Source: an uncultured Cocleimonas sp. (GTDB lineage Bacteria > Pseudomonadota > Gammaproteobacteria > Thiotrichales > Thiotrichaceae). Taken from it: DNA of 60,758 nucleotides. The notes under the pieces are model-generated. The model searched no databases. It saw nothing but the letters and a program-made list of their open reading frames with translations, and was not told where the DNA came from. The first letter of the stretch is position 1, and every line of letters starts with the position of its first letter. The stretch spans positions 1 through 60,758 of the forward strand of contig NZ_CANLZW010000029.1 in the NCBI RefSeq assembly GCF_947495625.1, written 5' to 3'. Both the position numbers and the translations under genes were made by a program. Of the stretch, positions 17,288-26,191 are shown piece after piece.

Positions 17288-17896
17288 CTAGGGATTTTTA
17301 CGAATTTGTGTAACTACATCACGGCTAAATCGTGTGAGAGCTTCACTTTGAGCATTAACATACGCAGTATAGCCTGAGCCTTTTAGGGGAACTGTTATTA
17401 ATGCACGTTTTACCAATAATTCTTTGTCATTTTTTAGTAGGCGCCAACGAGCATTAAGCGTAACGTTTTTATGCGTTGGGCTATTTATATCACCATCAAA
17501 ACTCTCGATGTCGATACGCACCTGATAGTCTGGTTGAAAGGTAGATTTCCACGGATATTGTTCAATTTTTTCCGTTTTTAACAATACCGAAAGATTATCT
17601 GTAATAGCTTTGTTGAGTTCTTCTTTGTAAGAACCACCCCATTGATGGCTCTCTGACATGATGATTTCAGATTTGTTTTTTCGGCTAACTATTTGTGGAC
17701 GATTGAGCAATCGAGGTATTTCAACTGGGCCAATACCGATGCTGATTTTATTAGCGCTTGCCGCAGCACTAGGTTTCATGGAAGACAGCGAATAAAAGTG
17801 TGTTCCTCCCAGATTGCCAGATGATGAATTGCTACTACAGCCAGAAAGTGCGCTGAAAATTAAGATAAAAACAGGTAGAGCTAAAATTTTAATCAT
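17288..17896 (-). CDS. pqiC: PqiC-like outer-membrane lipoprotein
   Basis: This 202-residue lipoprotein (signal LPVFILIFSALSGC, lipidated cysteine near residue 20) carries the ABC-type transport auxiliary lipoprotein fold. Its segments are FYSLSSMKP, ISIGIGPVEIPRLLNRPQIV, ESHQWGGSYKEELNKAITDNLSVLL and a closing ALTRFSRDVVTQI helix. In E. coli PqiC is an outer-membrane lipoprotein that contacts the PqiB tunnel of the Pqi lipid-transport system. It is the last gene of pqiA-pqiA-pqiB-pqiC here, 78 bases after pqiB. Confidence 0.88.
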   Translation of the reverse strand: MIKILALPVFILIFSALSGCSSNSSSGNLGGTHFYSLSSMKPSAAASANKISIGIGPVEIPRLLNRPQIVSRKNKSEIIMSESHQWGGSYKEELNKAITDNLSVLLKTEKIEQYPWKSTFQPDYQVRIDIESFDGDINSPTHKNVTLNARWRLLKNDKELLVKRALITVPLKGSGYTAYVNAQSEALTRFSRDVVTQIRKNP

Positions 17897-17974
17897 GTTG
17901 ATCTACTTTTTATTTGCCGTTTGCATAGTTCTTTGAATAGTTGTTTGGTTAATTATTTATTGATGACGAGACGC

Positions 17975-19810
17975 TTATTTGCCAAAAATAAGTGAATCGG
18001 GTTTACGTTGAAGTGTATCTGCCAATACTGAAAATGACTTAGACGCTTCGGTTAATTCATTAATTAATACTCGTAAACGATGTTGTAATACCGAGTCTTC
18101 ACTCAAGGTAGACTTCAAGCCAGCATCCAGTGTGTTGCTGGTTCTATTGATGCTTTGCATGGTTTTGGCTGCACTCTGCTCAAGCTTATTGCCGACATTA
18201 CTAAATGTTTTTAAGGTGTGGCCCGCATCTTTTTGCAGTTTATCAGTTGCCGATGAAATGGTGACGACAGCCTTTTGCGCATCTAACATTAATCGATTGA
18301 TAGATTCGGTGGTCTTTTTTGCGCTTGTTAAGGTTTTGACTAACTCTTGAGAAAAGCCTTCTTTATCTAATTGACTGGTAATTCGATCTAAATTTGCAGT
18401 GGTATTAGCAAGTCCAGTGAGTGTCTTTTTGACGTCGTTTGAATTGATCAATGCTTTGATGCTGGCAAGTGTCTCTGTTAATTCTTCTGATATCTCCGTG
18501 GCATCAAAATTCATCAACGTGGATTGTGCCGCAGTGGTTGGGAATCTTGATGCTTTGCTTATGCTGGTAGGCATTAGAGAAAATTCATTTCTTCCTTTTT
18601 CGCCCGTTATTAGTCTGCTAGGTGGTATATCAAGTGAAATATATTGTGAGCCGGTTAATAAACTATCCACGACCAATTGCGCTTGAAGCCCTTCTTCAAC
18701 AAGCTCTTTCAATTTTGCTTCGGCTTCTTTGGCATCTGCTTTGCGTGAAAATTTATCAATGCGCAATGAGACTTTTACCGCTGCTCTGATGTTGTCATTA
18801 GCCTCATCATGTTGCAGTGATATTTTTTCCACTCTACCTACTCTGACACCGCTATATTCGATATTTGAATCTTCTGTTAGGCCGTGTAATGAATCATCAA
18901 AATACATGGTGTAAAACAGTTTGTTATAAAGCTCAGTATTTTCCTGTGCAACTTTATAGGAGTCATAAAGAGTAAATGCAGTCTCGCCGCTAATCTCCTT
19001 ACTAACGCCATCTTTAGGTGTTTCAAATGCAATGCCACCAATCAGTAGGGAAGTCATCGATTCCATTCTGGTTGATATCCCATTGGCAGAAATATCCACC
19101 TCGATGCCGCTGGCATTCCAGAAGCGCGTGTTGCTCTTGATTAGTTTGTCATACGGTTCGTGTACATAGATGAACACGTCAATACTTTCAGTATCTGAAT
19201 TCAATCGATAACTGGTAACCTCACCAACATTGATTTTGTTGTAGTAAACAGGAGAGCCAATATCAAGCGAACCCAGATTTTCGGTACGCATCGCTATGCG
19301 TGTACCACTGGCGTCATTGGTGATAAATGGAGCGGTTGCAAGACCCAGATAACTATCAAGCGGTTCACTTTTTGCGCCGGGGTCGAGTCCAATATAAACA
19401 CCAGAGAGTAATGTATCCAAACCGCTAACCCCTTGCAGTGTAATGCGCGGTTTCTTGACCCAGAATCTAGTATTGGTCCCCAGATTATCTGCCATTTCAG
19501 GGAAAATTTCGGCTGTCACTCTGACCTTGTTTAAGTCTTCTGTTAAGCGTAATTTTCTCACTTTGCCAACAACTACATCTTTATAGCGTATCGGTGTTTT
19601 CTTCTCTTCTATGCCGGCAGCTTCATCAAATGTGATATTAATAATGGTGCCGCGTTCGCTGTAATATTTGAAAATTAGCCAACCACCAATTAACGCTGCA
19701 GTTATAGGAATGATCCAGATTAAAGAAAAACGTGCTTTGGGATTAACCTGGGCGTATGGAAGATCATCGGTGTTAATTCCACTACCAGAATTAGATTCGG
19801 TTTGAGCCAT
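17975..19810 (-). CDS. pqiB: PqiB-like MCE-domain protein
   Basis: PqiB spans the periplasm as a stack of MCE rings and long helices forming a lipid tunnel. The 611-residue product has one N-terminal membrane helix (FSLIWIIPITAALIGGWLIF), then three MCE units. The first begins ITFDEAAGIEEKKTPIRYKDVVVGKV, the second MRTENLGSLDIGSPVYYNKINVGEV and the third YFDDSLHGLTEDSNIEYSGVRVGRVE. A long helical C-terminus of about 170 residues (SEELTETLASIKALINSNDV onward) follows. Length and order match PqiB rather than the seven-MCE YebT. It lies two bases after the second PqiA gene. Confidence 0.93.
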   Translation of the reverse strand: MAQTESNSGSGINTDDLPYAQVNPKARFSLIWIIPITAALIGGWLIFKYYSERGTIINITFDEAAGIEEKKTPIRYKDVVVGKVRKLRLTEDLNKVRVTAEIFPEMADNLGTNTRFWVKKPRITLQGVSGLDTLLSGVYIGLDPGAKSEPLDSYLGLATAPFITNDASGTRIAMRTENLGSLDIGSPVYYNKINVGEVTSYRLNSDTESIDVFIYVHEPYDKLIKSNTRFWNASGIEVDISANGISTRMESMTSLLIGGIAFETPKDGVSKEISGETAFTLYDSYKVAQENTELYNKLFYTMYFDDSLHGLTEDSNIEYSGVRVGRVEKISLQHDEANDNIRAAVKVSLRIDKFSRKADAKEAEAKLKELVEEGLQAQLVVDSLLTGSQYISLDIPPSRLITGEKGRNEFSLMPTSISKASRFPTTAAQSTLMNFDATEISEELTETLASIKALINSNDVKKTLTGLANTTANLDRITSQLDKEGFSQELVKTLTSAKKTTESINRLMLDAQKAVVTISSATDKLQKDAGHTLKTFSNVGNKLEQSAAKTMQSINRTSNTLDAGLKSTLSEDSVLQHRLRVLINELTEASKSFSVLADTLQRKPDSLIFGK

Positions 19811-19812
19811 GT

Positions 19813-20520
19813 TTATGGTTTTACCATCTGTTTGTTATCTTTATTGCTAACTGTTTTTTTACTACCCGATTTTGTTTCGGATTCTAAAACATCCCATATT
19901 AAACGTGGGTCAAAAGCGCGTGCTGCAAACATTGTTAAAATGACTACTGCAGCAAATGAAAGCGCACCTAAACCCGGCGTGACATTTGCGCTATTTCCAA
20001 ACTGAACCAGTGTGACTAATATGCCAATCACAAACACATCGACCATCGACCATCTACCGACAAACTCGGTAATGCGGTACAAAACGGTTCGATCTTTGGG
20101 TTTCCAGCGAGCTTTCAAGTGAATGCTTATCATTAGCATCGTGAGTATAATTAATTTCAGTACCGGTATAAAGATACTTGCAACAAATATCAATAATGCC
20201 AATGGCCACATGCCGCCATCCATTAAATGTATCACTCCACTTATTATGGTATCTGGCTGGCCGTCACCCCACAAAGTGAAAGTCATTATTGGTAGTGTAT
20301 TGGCGGGAATATATAAAATCAGCGCAGCGATTAATAACGCCCATGTACGATTGATGCTATTAGGTTTTCGCAAGTGGATATTCGACTTGCAGCAAGGGCA
20401 AACAAGTTCGACTTTTTTCAAATCTGCGTGCTTGGGTAATTTGCACAAGGTGCTACAAAAGTGGCAGGAGATAAAGCCTGCATCACGCGCTGTGATCTCT
20501 GTGTTTTTGATAGCTGACAT
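19813..20520 (-). CDS. pqiA: PqiA-like integral membrane protein, second half gene
   Basis: This 235-residue protein has an N-terminal zinc ribbon (CHFCSTLCKLP and LVCPCCKSNIHLRKP) and a four-helix PqiA membrane domain: INRTWALLIAALILYIPANTLPIMT, PLALLIFVASIFIPVLKLIILTML, GRWSMVDVFVIGILVTLVQFG and AALSFAAVVILTMFAARAFDPRLIWD. E. coli PqiA is one polypeptide of about 417 residues with two such halves. Here they are separate genes that overlap by one base (TAATG). It probably works with PqiB and PqiC in lipid trafficking between membranes. Confidence 0.9.
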   Translation of the reverse strand: MSAIKNTEITARDAGFISCHFCSTLCKLPKHADLKKVELVCPCCKSNIHLRKPNSINRTWALLIAALILYIPANTLPIMTFTLWGDGQPDTIISGVIHLMDGGMWPLALLIFVASIFIPVLKLIILTMLMISIHLKARWKPKDRTVLYRITEFVGRWSMVDVFVIGILVTLVQFGNSANVTPGLGALSFAAVVILTMFAARAFDPRLIWDVLESETKSGSKKTVSNKDNKQMVKP

Positions 20521-21155
20521 TATTGCGTTATCTCATTTCTAAGCTTGCTCCAGACATCATGAGGATTAAGCGAATAACTCAGCAAGGTTAATGACAGAAT
20601 CAATAAGCAAAAAGCGTAAAGAGACGTCCCAAAAACCACCTCGGCAACGTCACCCAGTTTTACCATTGCCACCAACAACGCAAGCATGAAAATTTCCAGC
20701 ATGCCCCAGGTGTCAGTACTTCTCAAAAACCGAAATAACGGAGCGGTGTAATCGTTAAATTTATCCATTTTTACCTGCATCAATATAAAAATGGTTCCGA
20801 GTAATGTTGTTGCGGGAAAGATGACGGTAGTAAACAGTACGACAATACTTAGCAATGGCATATCTGCTTTGAATAACGATACCGATGTCGAAATTAATGT
20901 TTCATCCTGTGTGGTGCCAAGGGCTCTTAGTGATAGCAGTGGGAACATATTAGATATCACATAAAGAATCAGTCCCGTGATAGCAAAAGCCAGGCTTCTA
21001 TCGACTGAGTTTTTCTGATTTTTGAACAAAAATGCATTACATCGAGGGCAGGTGGCTGATTGGCCAACACGCAATTGTGGTACCTGCAGGAATAAATCAC
21101 AATCGTGACAGGCAATTTGAGTGATATTTACCGATGTGTGATTTGATTGATCCAT
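20520..21155 (-). CDS. pqiA: PqiA-like integral membrane protein, first half gene
   Basis: This 211-residue protein has a zinc ribbon (CHDCDLFLQVPQLRVGQSATCPRCNAFLF) and a PqiA domain: VDRSLAFAITGLILYVISNMFPLLSLRALG, PLLSIVVLFTTVIFPATTLLGTIF, STDTWGMLEIFMLALLVAMVKLG and a last helix ending LNPHDVWSKL. It is homologous to the following gene, and the two together correspond to one full PqiA. It is the first gene of the pqi operon. The 71-base gap to the divergent CLC gene must hold both promoters. Confidence 0.9.
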   Translation of the reverse strand: MDQSNHTSVNITQIACHDCDLFLQVPQLRVGQSATCPRCNAFLFKNQKNSVDRSLAFAITGLILYVISNMFPLLSLRALGTTQDETLISTSVSLFKADMPLLSIVVLFTTVIFPATTLLGTIFILMQVKMDKFNDYTAPLFRFLRSTDTWGMLEIFMLALLVAMVKLGDVAEVVFGTSLYAFCLLILSLTLLSYSLNPHDVWSKLRNEITQ

Positions 21156-21226
21156 GTGCGATATATTGACAGAAATTAATGCTAAAATCCTAATTCATTA
21201 AGGACTCAAAATTAGTCTCATTTTAT

Positions 21227-23041
21227 ATGCTACCACTGTTAAAAATATTAAATAAGAAAAAAGCCCAGTGGATGGAATCCTTTCATTTTCGTCTCGCTCG
21301 CCCTGATGCCTTATTACAACTTGCGGTATTAGGGCTAATATCTGGCTTGATCACAGGCGCAGTGATCGTTATTTTTCGTTTGTTGGTAGAAGAGACTCAA
21401 GATTATCTATTACCTGGAGATGGGCCCGAAAACTATGAGGCTTTAAGCACAGGGTTGCGTTTACTGTTTCCCATAGTTAGTGGTTTATTGCTAGCGTTGT
21501 TGTTTTATAAGGCATCAAATGGCCTTCGGGTATTAGGTGTGGCGCGCGTCATGGAACGCATGGCTTACCATCAAGGATATTTAACGGTTAGGGGCTTTAT
21601 ATTGCAATTTGTAGGTGCAGCTTTAGCCATTATCGGTGGACATTCGGTTGGTCGAGAAGGACCGCATATTTATCTTGGTGCAGCTTCTGGTAGTCTTTTT
21701 GGGCAAAGTCTCAATCTACCAAATAACAGTATTCGAACGTTAGTCGCCAGTGGTGCAGCGGCGGCAATCGCGGCATCATTTAATACGCCATTAGCGGGTG
21801 TCATTTTTGCGCTTGAAGTGATTATGATGGAATACACCTTGGTGAGTTTTATTCCGATTATGCTGGCTGCGGTTACAGCAACCGGGCTTTCAAATTTCAT
21901 TTTGGGTAGCGAGCCAGCTTTTAGTATTCCTGATTTTAATTTTTCTTCCTTTGCTGAATTGCCGCTTATCATATTATTGGGCTTAATCGTTGGTGCTGGG
22001 GCTGCTTTTTATAATCAACTGATTGAGATCATCTCTGTAAAAACCAAGCACATAGAAATCTGGTGGAAGGTTATTGCAGCAGGTGTGTTTGTCGCAATTA
22101 TTGGTTTATTTTATCCAGAAGTATTTGGTATTGGTTACGATACCGTTAACACCACGTTGTTAGGTGGGTATACCGTCACTGTATTGTTTGGCTTATTTTT
22201 TGCCAAGTTGCTAGCGACCAGTCTTTGTATCGGTTTAGGTGTTCCTGGTGGGATGATTGGCCCAGCCTTTTTTATCGGAGCAGCGCTCGGTGCAATTGTT
22301 GGATATTTAGCCTCTTATTTTTTTGGTTACGACGCGTCTGATATTGGCTTTTATGCCATCTTAGGCATGGGGGCGATGGTTGGCGCTAGCCTGCAAGCAC
22401 CATTGGCTGCACTGACTGCGATTATGGAACTTACCTATAACCCCGGAATTATCATGCCCGGCATGTTGACTATAGTAATAGCACAACTCACCGCGAGCGA
22501 AGTATTCAACAAGCAATCACTTTTCATCAGCATGATGAGAAACAACGGTATGGATTACGATATCAACCCTGTTTTACAAGTACTTAGGGGAATAGGGGTT
22601 GCGAGTGTTCTTGACAATAAATTCACTAGGCTGTCTCCATCAACTAATATGGCGGCTGCTAAAAAAATGATAACTACAGATGCCAAAGTGAATTGGATAC
22701 TGATCAATAATGGCGAAGGTGAATTGAAAACCATGTTGCCGATTGCAGAGTTAGCTAAATATATCCAAACTGAACAATCAGAAAAAATGGATGATGAAGC
22801 GTCAGAAAGTACTGATATAGAAAACCTTGAAGAGCAGGACGTTAATTTAATCGAAATTCCGGCTAATCGTCTTCAACTCAGCCCCATATCATTGCAGGCA
22901 AATTTACAGCAAGCACATGAGAAATTTGTGCAAGGCGCTGAAGCTTTGTATGTGGTTTTTAATGAAGAGGAGGCGGATAAAAATTCTCGAGTCTACGGAA
23001 TTATCACTAAATCGATGGTGGATGACTCCTATAAGCTTTGA
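21227..23041 (+). CDS. CLC family chloride channel or H+/Cl- antiporter
   Basis: This 604-residue protein has the CLC membrane domain in residues about 25-430: LRVLGVARVMERMAYHQG in place of the usual GSGIP loop, the conserved GREGPHIYLGAASGSLFG with the gating glutamate, FNTPLAGVIFALEV, and VPGGMIGPAFFIGAALGA for the second filter loop. The gating glutamate is compatible with proton-coupled exchange, but the altered first loop makes ion selectivity uncertain. A C-terminal cytoplasmic region of about 170 residues has CBS-like segments (VASVLDNKFTRLSPSTNM) around an acidic linker. It is divergent from pqiA and stands alone. Confidence 0.9.
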   Translation: MLPLLKILNKKKAQWMESFHFRLARPDALLQLAVLGLISGLITGAVIVIFRLLVEETQDYLLPGDGPENYEALSTGLRLLFPIVSGLLLALLFYKASNGLRVLGVARVMERMAYHQGYLTVRGFILQFVGAALAIIGGHSVGREGPHIYLGAASGSLFGQSLNLPNNSIRTLVASGAAAAIAASFNTPLAGVIFALEVIMMEYTLVSFIPIMLAAVTATGLSNFILGSEPAFSIPDFNFSSFAELPLIILLGLIVGAGAAFYNQLIEIISVKTKHIEIWWKVIAAGVFVAIIGLFYPEVFGIGYDTVNTTLLGGYTVTVLFGLFFAKLLATSLCIGLGVPGGMIGPAFFIGAALGAIVGYLASYFFGYDASDIGFYAILGMGAMVGASLQAPLAALTAIMELTYNPGIIMPGMLTIVIAQLTASEVFNKQSLFISMMRNNGMDYDINPVLQVLRGIGVASVLDNKFTRLSPSTNMAAAKKMITTDAKVNWILINNGEGELKTMLPIAELAKYIQTEQSEKMDDEASESTDIENLEEQDVNLIEIPANRLQLSPISLQANLQQAHEKFVQGAEALYVVFNEEEADKNSRVYGIITKSMVDDSYKL

Positions 23042-23114
23042 TATCCTACCGATTCTTTCTTTTCAGGGGCTTTAACTAGACACCCAACTCCAAACGCTCT
23101 ATCCTTTCGCCCTG

Positions 23115-23372
23115 CGTTAGGTGTCCAGATGCATTAGCAAATGGATTAAACGGGAAGCTGGTGAATGATTTAGGTAGTAATTTTGCTACTTAAACATAAT
23201 TCCAGAGCTGCCCCCGCAACGGTAATTGAATAGACGTAAAATGACACCCCCCACCTTTTAGGGTGTTTTTTAATTAGTGCTTTCACATCCACTGTGCAAT
23301 TTTGAATGCATGGGAAGGAGAATACACTAATTTGGCATTTGCCAATATTCATAAGCCCGGAGACCGGCCTAC
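23115..23372 (+). ncRNA. Cobalamin riboswitch upstream of btuB
   Basis: Conserved parts of the AdoCbl riboswitch appear in order: TTAGGTGTCC, CGGGAAGCTGGTGAA, the B12-box core GAGCTGCCCCCGCAACGGTA, CACTGTGC, GGGAAGG and AAGCCCGGAGACCGGCC. It ends about 85 bases before the btuB ATG, as expected for translational or transcriptional control of B12 uptake genes. Between the CGCAACGGTA core and CACTGTGC there are about 65 bases, including a copy of the dispersed G-run element with its hairpin and T run. GACACC near 23078 could pair with GGTGTC near 23119, extending the first stem or forming an alternative structure. Confidence 0.93.
23243..23272 (-). repeat. Dispersed G-run element inside the cobalamin riboswitch
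   Basis: In the sense strand ACACCC and GGGTGT form a perfect six-pair stem around an 11-base loop and are followed by six T. It is therefore an intrinsic-terminator-like hairpin embedded in the peripheral, length-variable part of the aptamer. It matches the intergenic element family (rc: CACCCTAAAAGGTGGGGGGT). Confidence 0.85.
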
Positions 23373-23456
23373 GCGAAAACGACAACGAAATCGTAATGAT
23401 TTCTCGTTGCTCACTTTTTAAACAGCACGGCGGGTGCTGAAACAATAGGTCATACA

Positions 23457-25316
23457 ATGAAATATCCCCTTTTAGCTACAAAAGTAGCTCCTCTTTCTGT
23501 GCTTGCGATTTCACTTGCGTCTTTACAGTCTCCGGTTTTTGCAGATGAAGCGGTTCAGCTCAACGACGAAGGTGAATTGGAATTATCCATAACAGCCAAT
23601 AGACGATTACAAAAAACCAATGAAACGCTAGCACCAGTGAGTGTTATCACCCGAAAAAATATCGATGAGATTCAAGCTCAAAGCATTATTGATGTTCTTC
23701 GTTTGCAAAATGGTGTTGATATTTCACGCAGCGGCGGTGAAGGGTCACAGACCAGTGTGTTTCTTCGTGGTTCGAACAGCAATCAAAGTTTGGTGTTAGT
23801 TGATGGCGTGCGAGTATCTTCAGTAACTGCCGGTTCTTTTGATTGGAGTGCATTACCTACCGAGCAAATCGAGCGCATCGAAATTGTTCGTGGTGCAAGA
23901 ACAGCTCTTTATGGTTCTGACGCTATAGCAGGTGTCATTCAGGTTTTTACACGTAAAAATGGCGGTCCTTATGCGTCAGTTTCTTTGGGTGAATTTGGCA
24001 CCAAACGCGGTAGCGCTGGCTTTTCTAAAAGCCTGGGTAAAAATGGCAATTCAAAATTATCACTAAATGTTGCCGCAGAAAACTCGGATGGCTTCTCGTC
24101 AACAAATAGTAATGCTGGTGAATTTAGTTTTAACCCTGATGATGACGGATATAAAAAGCGCAGTGTTACAGGAGCATTCTCGCACGACTTTAGTGATACC
24201 ACTAAAGTGGGAATCAATATTCTTTCAAGTAATAACAAGAATGATTTTGATCAGGGCAAAAGTGAAACTGATCTTCAAACGATCAGCGCTTTTTTTCAAT
24301 CTAATATAAATGAAAAATGGTCGCAAAAACTAAGTGTCAGCCGCAGTGAAAATAATCTAGAGAGTATTTCCTCTTTTGGTGCTTCTACGTTTGATACTGA
24401 GCGTGAAGAATTAGATTGGCAAAATAATCTTAATCTGTCAGACAAAACGGCATTGGTTTTAGGAGCAAATTACCGAAAAGATCAAGGTAAAACCAATGAC
24501 TTTGATGACGATATTTCTAATAAAGCGCTTTATGCCAACTTAAATAGTGGCGTAGGTAAATTCACCTTTGAACTAGCGGGTCGTTACGATGATCATAGTC
24601 TGGCAGGTAGTGAATTCACTAATCAGTTAGCAGCTGGATTCGCTTTAACACCTAAAACAACGGCTTATGCAAGTTACGGAACCGCATTTACCGCACCAAG
24701 TATCAACGATTTATACTACCCGGGCTTTTTTGGTAGCTATGCAGGTAATCCTGATTTAGAAGCGGAAACATCAAAAACGTTTGAGATCGGCCTGAAATCA
24801 GAATTAGCTAAAAATCATAAATTCGAAGCCAGCATGTTCCGCACCAAAGTAGAGAATATGATTGGTTTCACGGGTGAAAATAATCAGGCAAGCAATACTG
24901 AGAAAGTACTTCTCAAAGGTGTTGAGTTAAGTTATGCAGGCAGTGCGAACAAGTTTGATTGGGGTCTAGGTGCTTCGATTCTTCGCGCGACAAATGACCT
25001 AACTAACGAACGTTTAGTGCGTCGTCCTAATAACAAATTCACCGCTAAATTAGGTTATGCGATGACAAGTAGAACGCGTTTAGGGGCAGATCTTATCTCT
25101 TCTAGTTCACGTCAGGATGATGATTTCAGTAGTTTTCCGTCAACACGCGTAAAGCTTGATTCATATACCTTATTGAATCTTACGTTAAATCAGAAAATCA
25201 ATAAGCACATGAAAGTAGGCGTACGAGTTGAAAATGTAACGGATGAAGATTACCAACTAGCAAGTGGCTTTAATACCCCCGGTAGAGCAGCCTATCTAAC
25301 ACTGAGTTATCAATAA
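23457..25316 (+). CDS. btuB: TonB-dependent vitamin B12 receptor BtuB
   Basis: This 619-residue outer-membrane receptor has a signal peptide (ending SLQSPVFA), a plug domain and a 22-strand barrel. Plug motifs include PVSVITRKNIDEIQAQSIIDVLRLQNGVDI, SVFLRGSNSNQSLVLVDGVRV, LPTEQIERIEIVRGARTALYG and SDAIAGVIQVFTRK. The barrel ends GFNTPGRAAYLTLSYQ, with an aromatic next to the C-terminus. Assignment to cobalamin rather than other TonB substrates rests on the riboswitch upstream and the BtuM-like gene downstream. Confidence 0.93.
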   Translation: MKYPLLATKVAPLSVLAISLASLQSPVFADEAVQLNDEGELELSITANRRLQKTNETLAPVSVITRKNIDEIQAQSIIDVLRLQNGVDISRSGGEGSQTSVFLRGSNSNQSLVLVDGVRVSSVTAGSFDWSALPTEQIERIEIVRGARTALYGSDAIAGVIQVFTRKNGGPYASVSLGEFGTKRGSAGFSKSLGKNGNSKLSLNVAAENSDGFSSTNSNAGEFSFNPDDDGYKKRSVTGAFSHDFSDTTKVGINILSSNNKNDFDQGKSETDLQTISAFFQSNINEKWSQKLSVSRSENNLESISSFGASTFDTEREELDWQNNLNLSDKTALVLGANYRKDQGKTNDFDDDISNKALYANLNSGVGKFTFELAGRYDDHSLAGSEFTNQLAAGFALTPKTTAYASYGTAFTAPSINDLYYPGFFGSYAGNPDLEAETSKTFEIGLKSELAKNHKFEASMFRTKVENMIGFTGENNQASNTEKVLLKGVELSYAGSANKFDWGLGASILRATNDLTNERLVRRPNNKFTAKLGYAMTSRTRLGADLISSSSRQDDDFSSFPSTRVKLDSYTLLNLTLNQKINKHMKVGVRVENVTDEDYQLASGFNTPGRAAYLTLSYQ

Positions 25317-25425
25317 TTGATAAATATCAGTCGCGTATTTAACTGATCTGGATAACTGGGTTATACTATAATCACTAAATATATTTTGTATGGCTTTTAA
25401 ATAAGCTTATTAAACTGGAATAAAT

Positions 25426-26016
25426 ATGAATACAGCAAAGAATAGCATTTCGACCAAAACACAATTAATCATTGGCGGCGTTTTACTCGCACTGATGGTT
25501 GTTACTCGTGGTAATTTATTTAGCCACATGGCTGACGCATCTTGGGCGATCTTCTTCATGGTAGGTTTTTATCTACGTGGTGATTCACTCAAAAAATTAG
25601 CTTTTCCTTTATTCTTTCTGGCAGCGTTTGTGATTGATTTAATCGTTATAGATGCACAAGGTGGCGTACATTACTGCTTCACACCGTCGTATCCATTTTT
25701 GATTCCTGCTTATGCAGCAATGTGGTTTGCCGGCAGTTGGTTTGCGAATAAATATCAAGAGAATGCACGTGGTCTAGCGACATTTGTAGCTTCAGCTACA
25801 GCAGGCGTTGCGGTATGTTTCTTAATCTCTAATGCTGGTTTTTACCTGTTCGCAGGTAAATTCGAAGAGATGAGTGTTGCACAATATGCTTCAAGCGTGG
25901 CGCAGTACTTACCGGGTTACATGAAAACAACAGCAATCTACTTAGGCTTTGCTGCTATAGTTCACTTGCTTATTACTCACAGCCCTGCTGCGAATAAAGA
26001 ACAAGCGCATTCATAA
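25426..26016 (+). CDS. btuM: BtuM-like ECF-type cobalamin transporter
   Basis: This 196-residue membrane protein has about six predicted helices. It has the segment GGVHYCFTPSYPFLIPAYAAMWFAGSWFA, resembling the BtuM family of solitary ECF S-components for vitamin B12, in which a conserved cysteine on this loop (here Cys84) coordinates the cobalt. It follows btuB by 110 bases and precedes a strong terminator, so it is probably in the same riboswitch-controlled unit. BtuB would move B12 across the outer membrane and BtuM across the inner membrane; no btuCDF genes are visible. Family assignment is from remembered motif and context. Confidence 0.8.
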   Translation: MNTAKNSISTKTQLIIGGVLLALMVVTRGNLFSHMADASWAIFFMVGFYLRGDSLKKLAFPLFFLAAFVIDLIVIDAQGGVHYCFTPSYPFLIPAYAAMWFAGSWFANKYQENARGLATFVASATAGVAVCFLISNAGFYLFAGKFEEMSVAQYASSVAQYLPGYMKTTAIYLGFAAIVHLLITHSPAANKEQAHS

Positions 26017-26095
26017 TTTGTGACAGCATTAAATGTTAAAAGCTATTGAAATGTTATAAGTTGTTGAAACAATGTTTAATATCTTTTAAGTTAAG

Positions 26096-26124
26096 AATCC
26101 AGACTATATGTCTGGATTTTTTTT
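26096..26124 (+). terminator. Strong Rho-independent terminator after btuM
   Basis: AATCCAGAC pairs perfectly with GTCTGGATT around a TATAT loop and is followed by a T run. It ends the btuB-btuM unit. A dispersed G-run element with its own hairpin and T run follows seven bases later, so the element is not needed here as a terminator. Confidence 0.92.
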
Positions 26125-26130
26125 GCTAAA

Positions 26131-26160
26131 ACACACCCCCCTACTTATAGGGCTTTTTTT
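26131..26160 (-). repeat. Dispersed G-run element in tandem with the btuM terminator
   Basis: The + strand reads ACACACCCCCCTACTTATAG then GGC and seven T; CCCTA pairs with TAGGG around CTTA. It is one of the best copies and could act as a second terminator ahead of sixA at 26192. Confidence 0.88.
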
Positions 26161-26191
26161 AGATTAGAAGTAAACCACCTATAATTTAATC

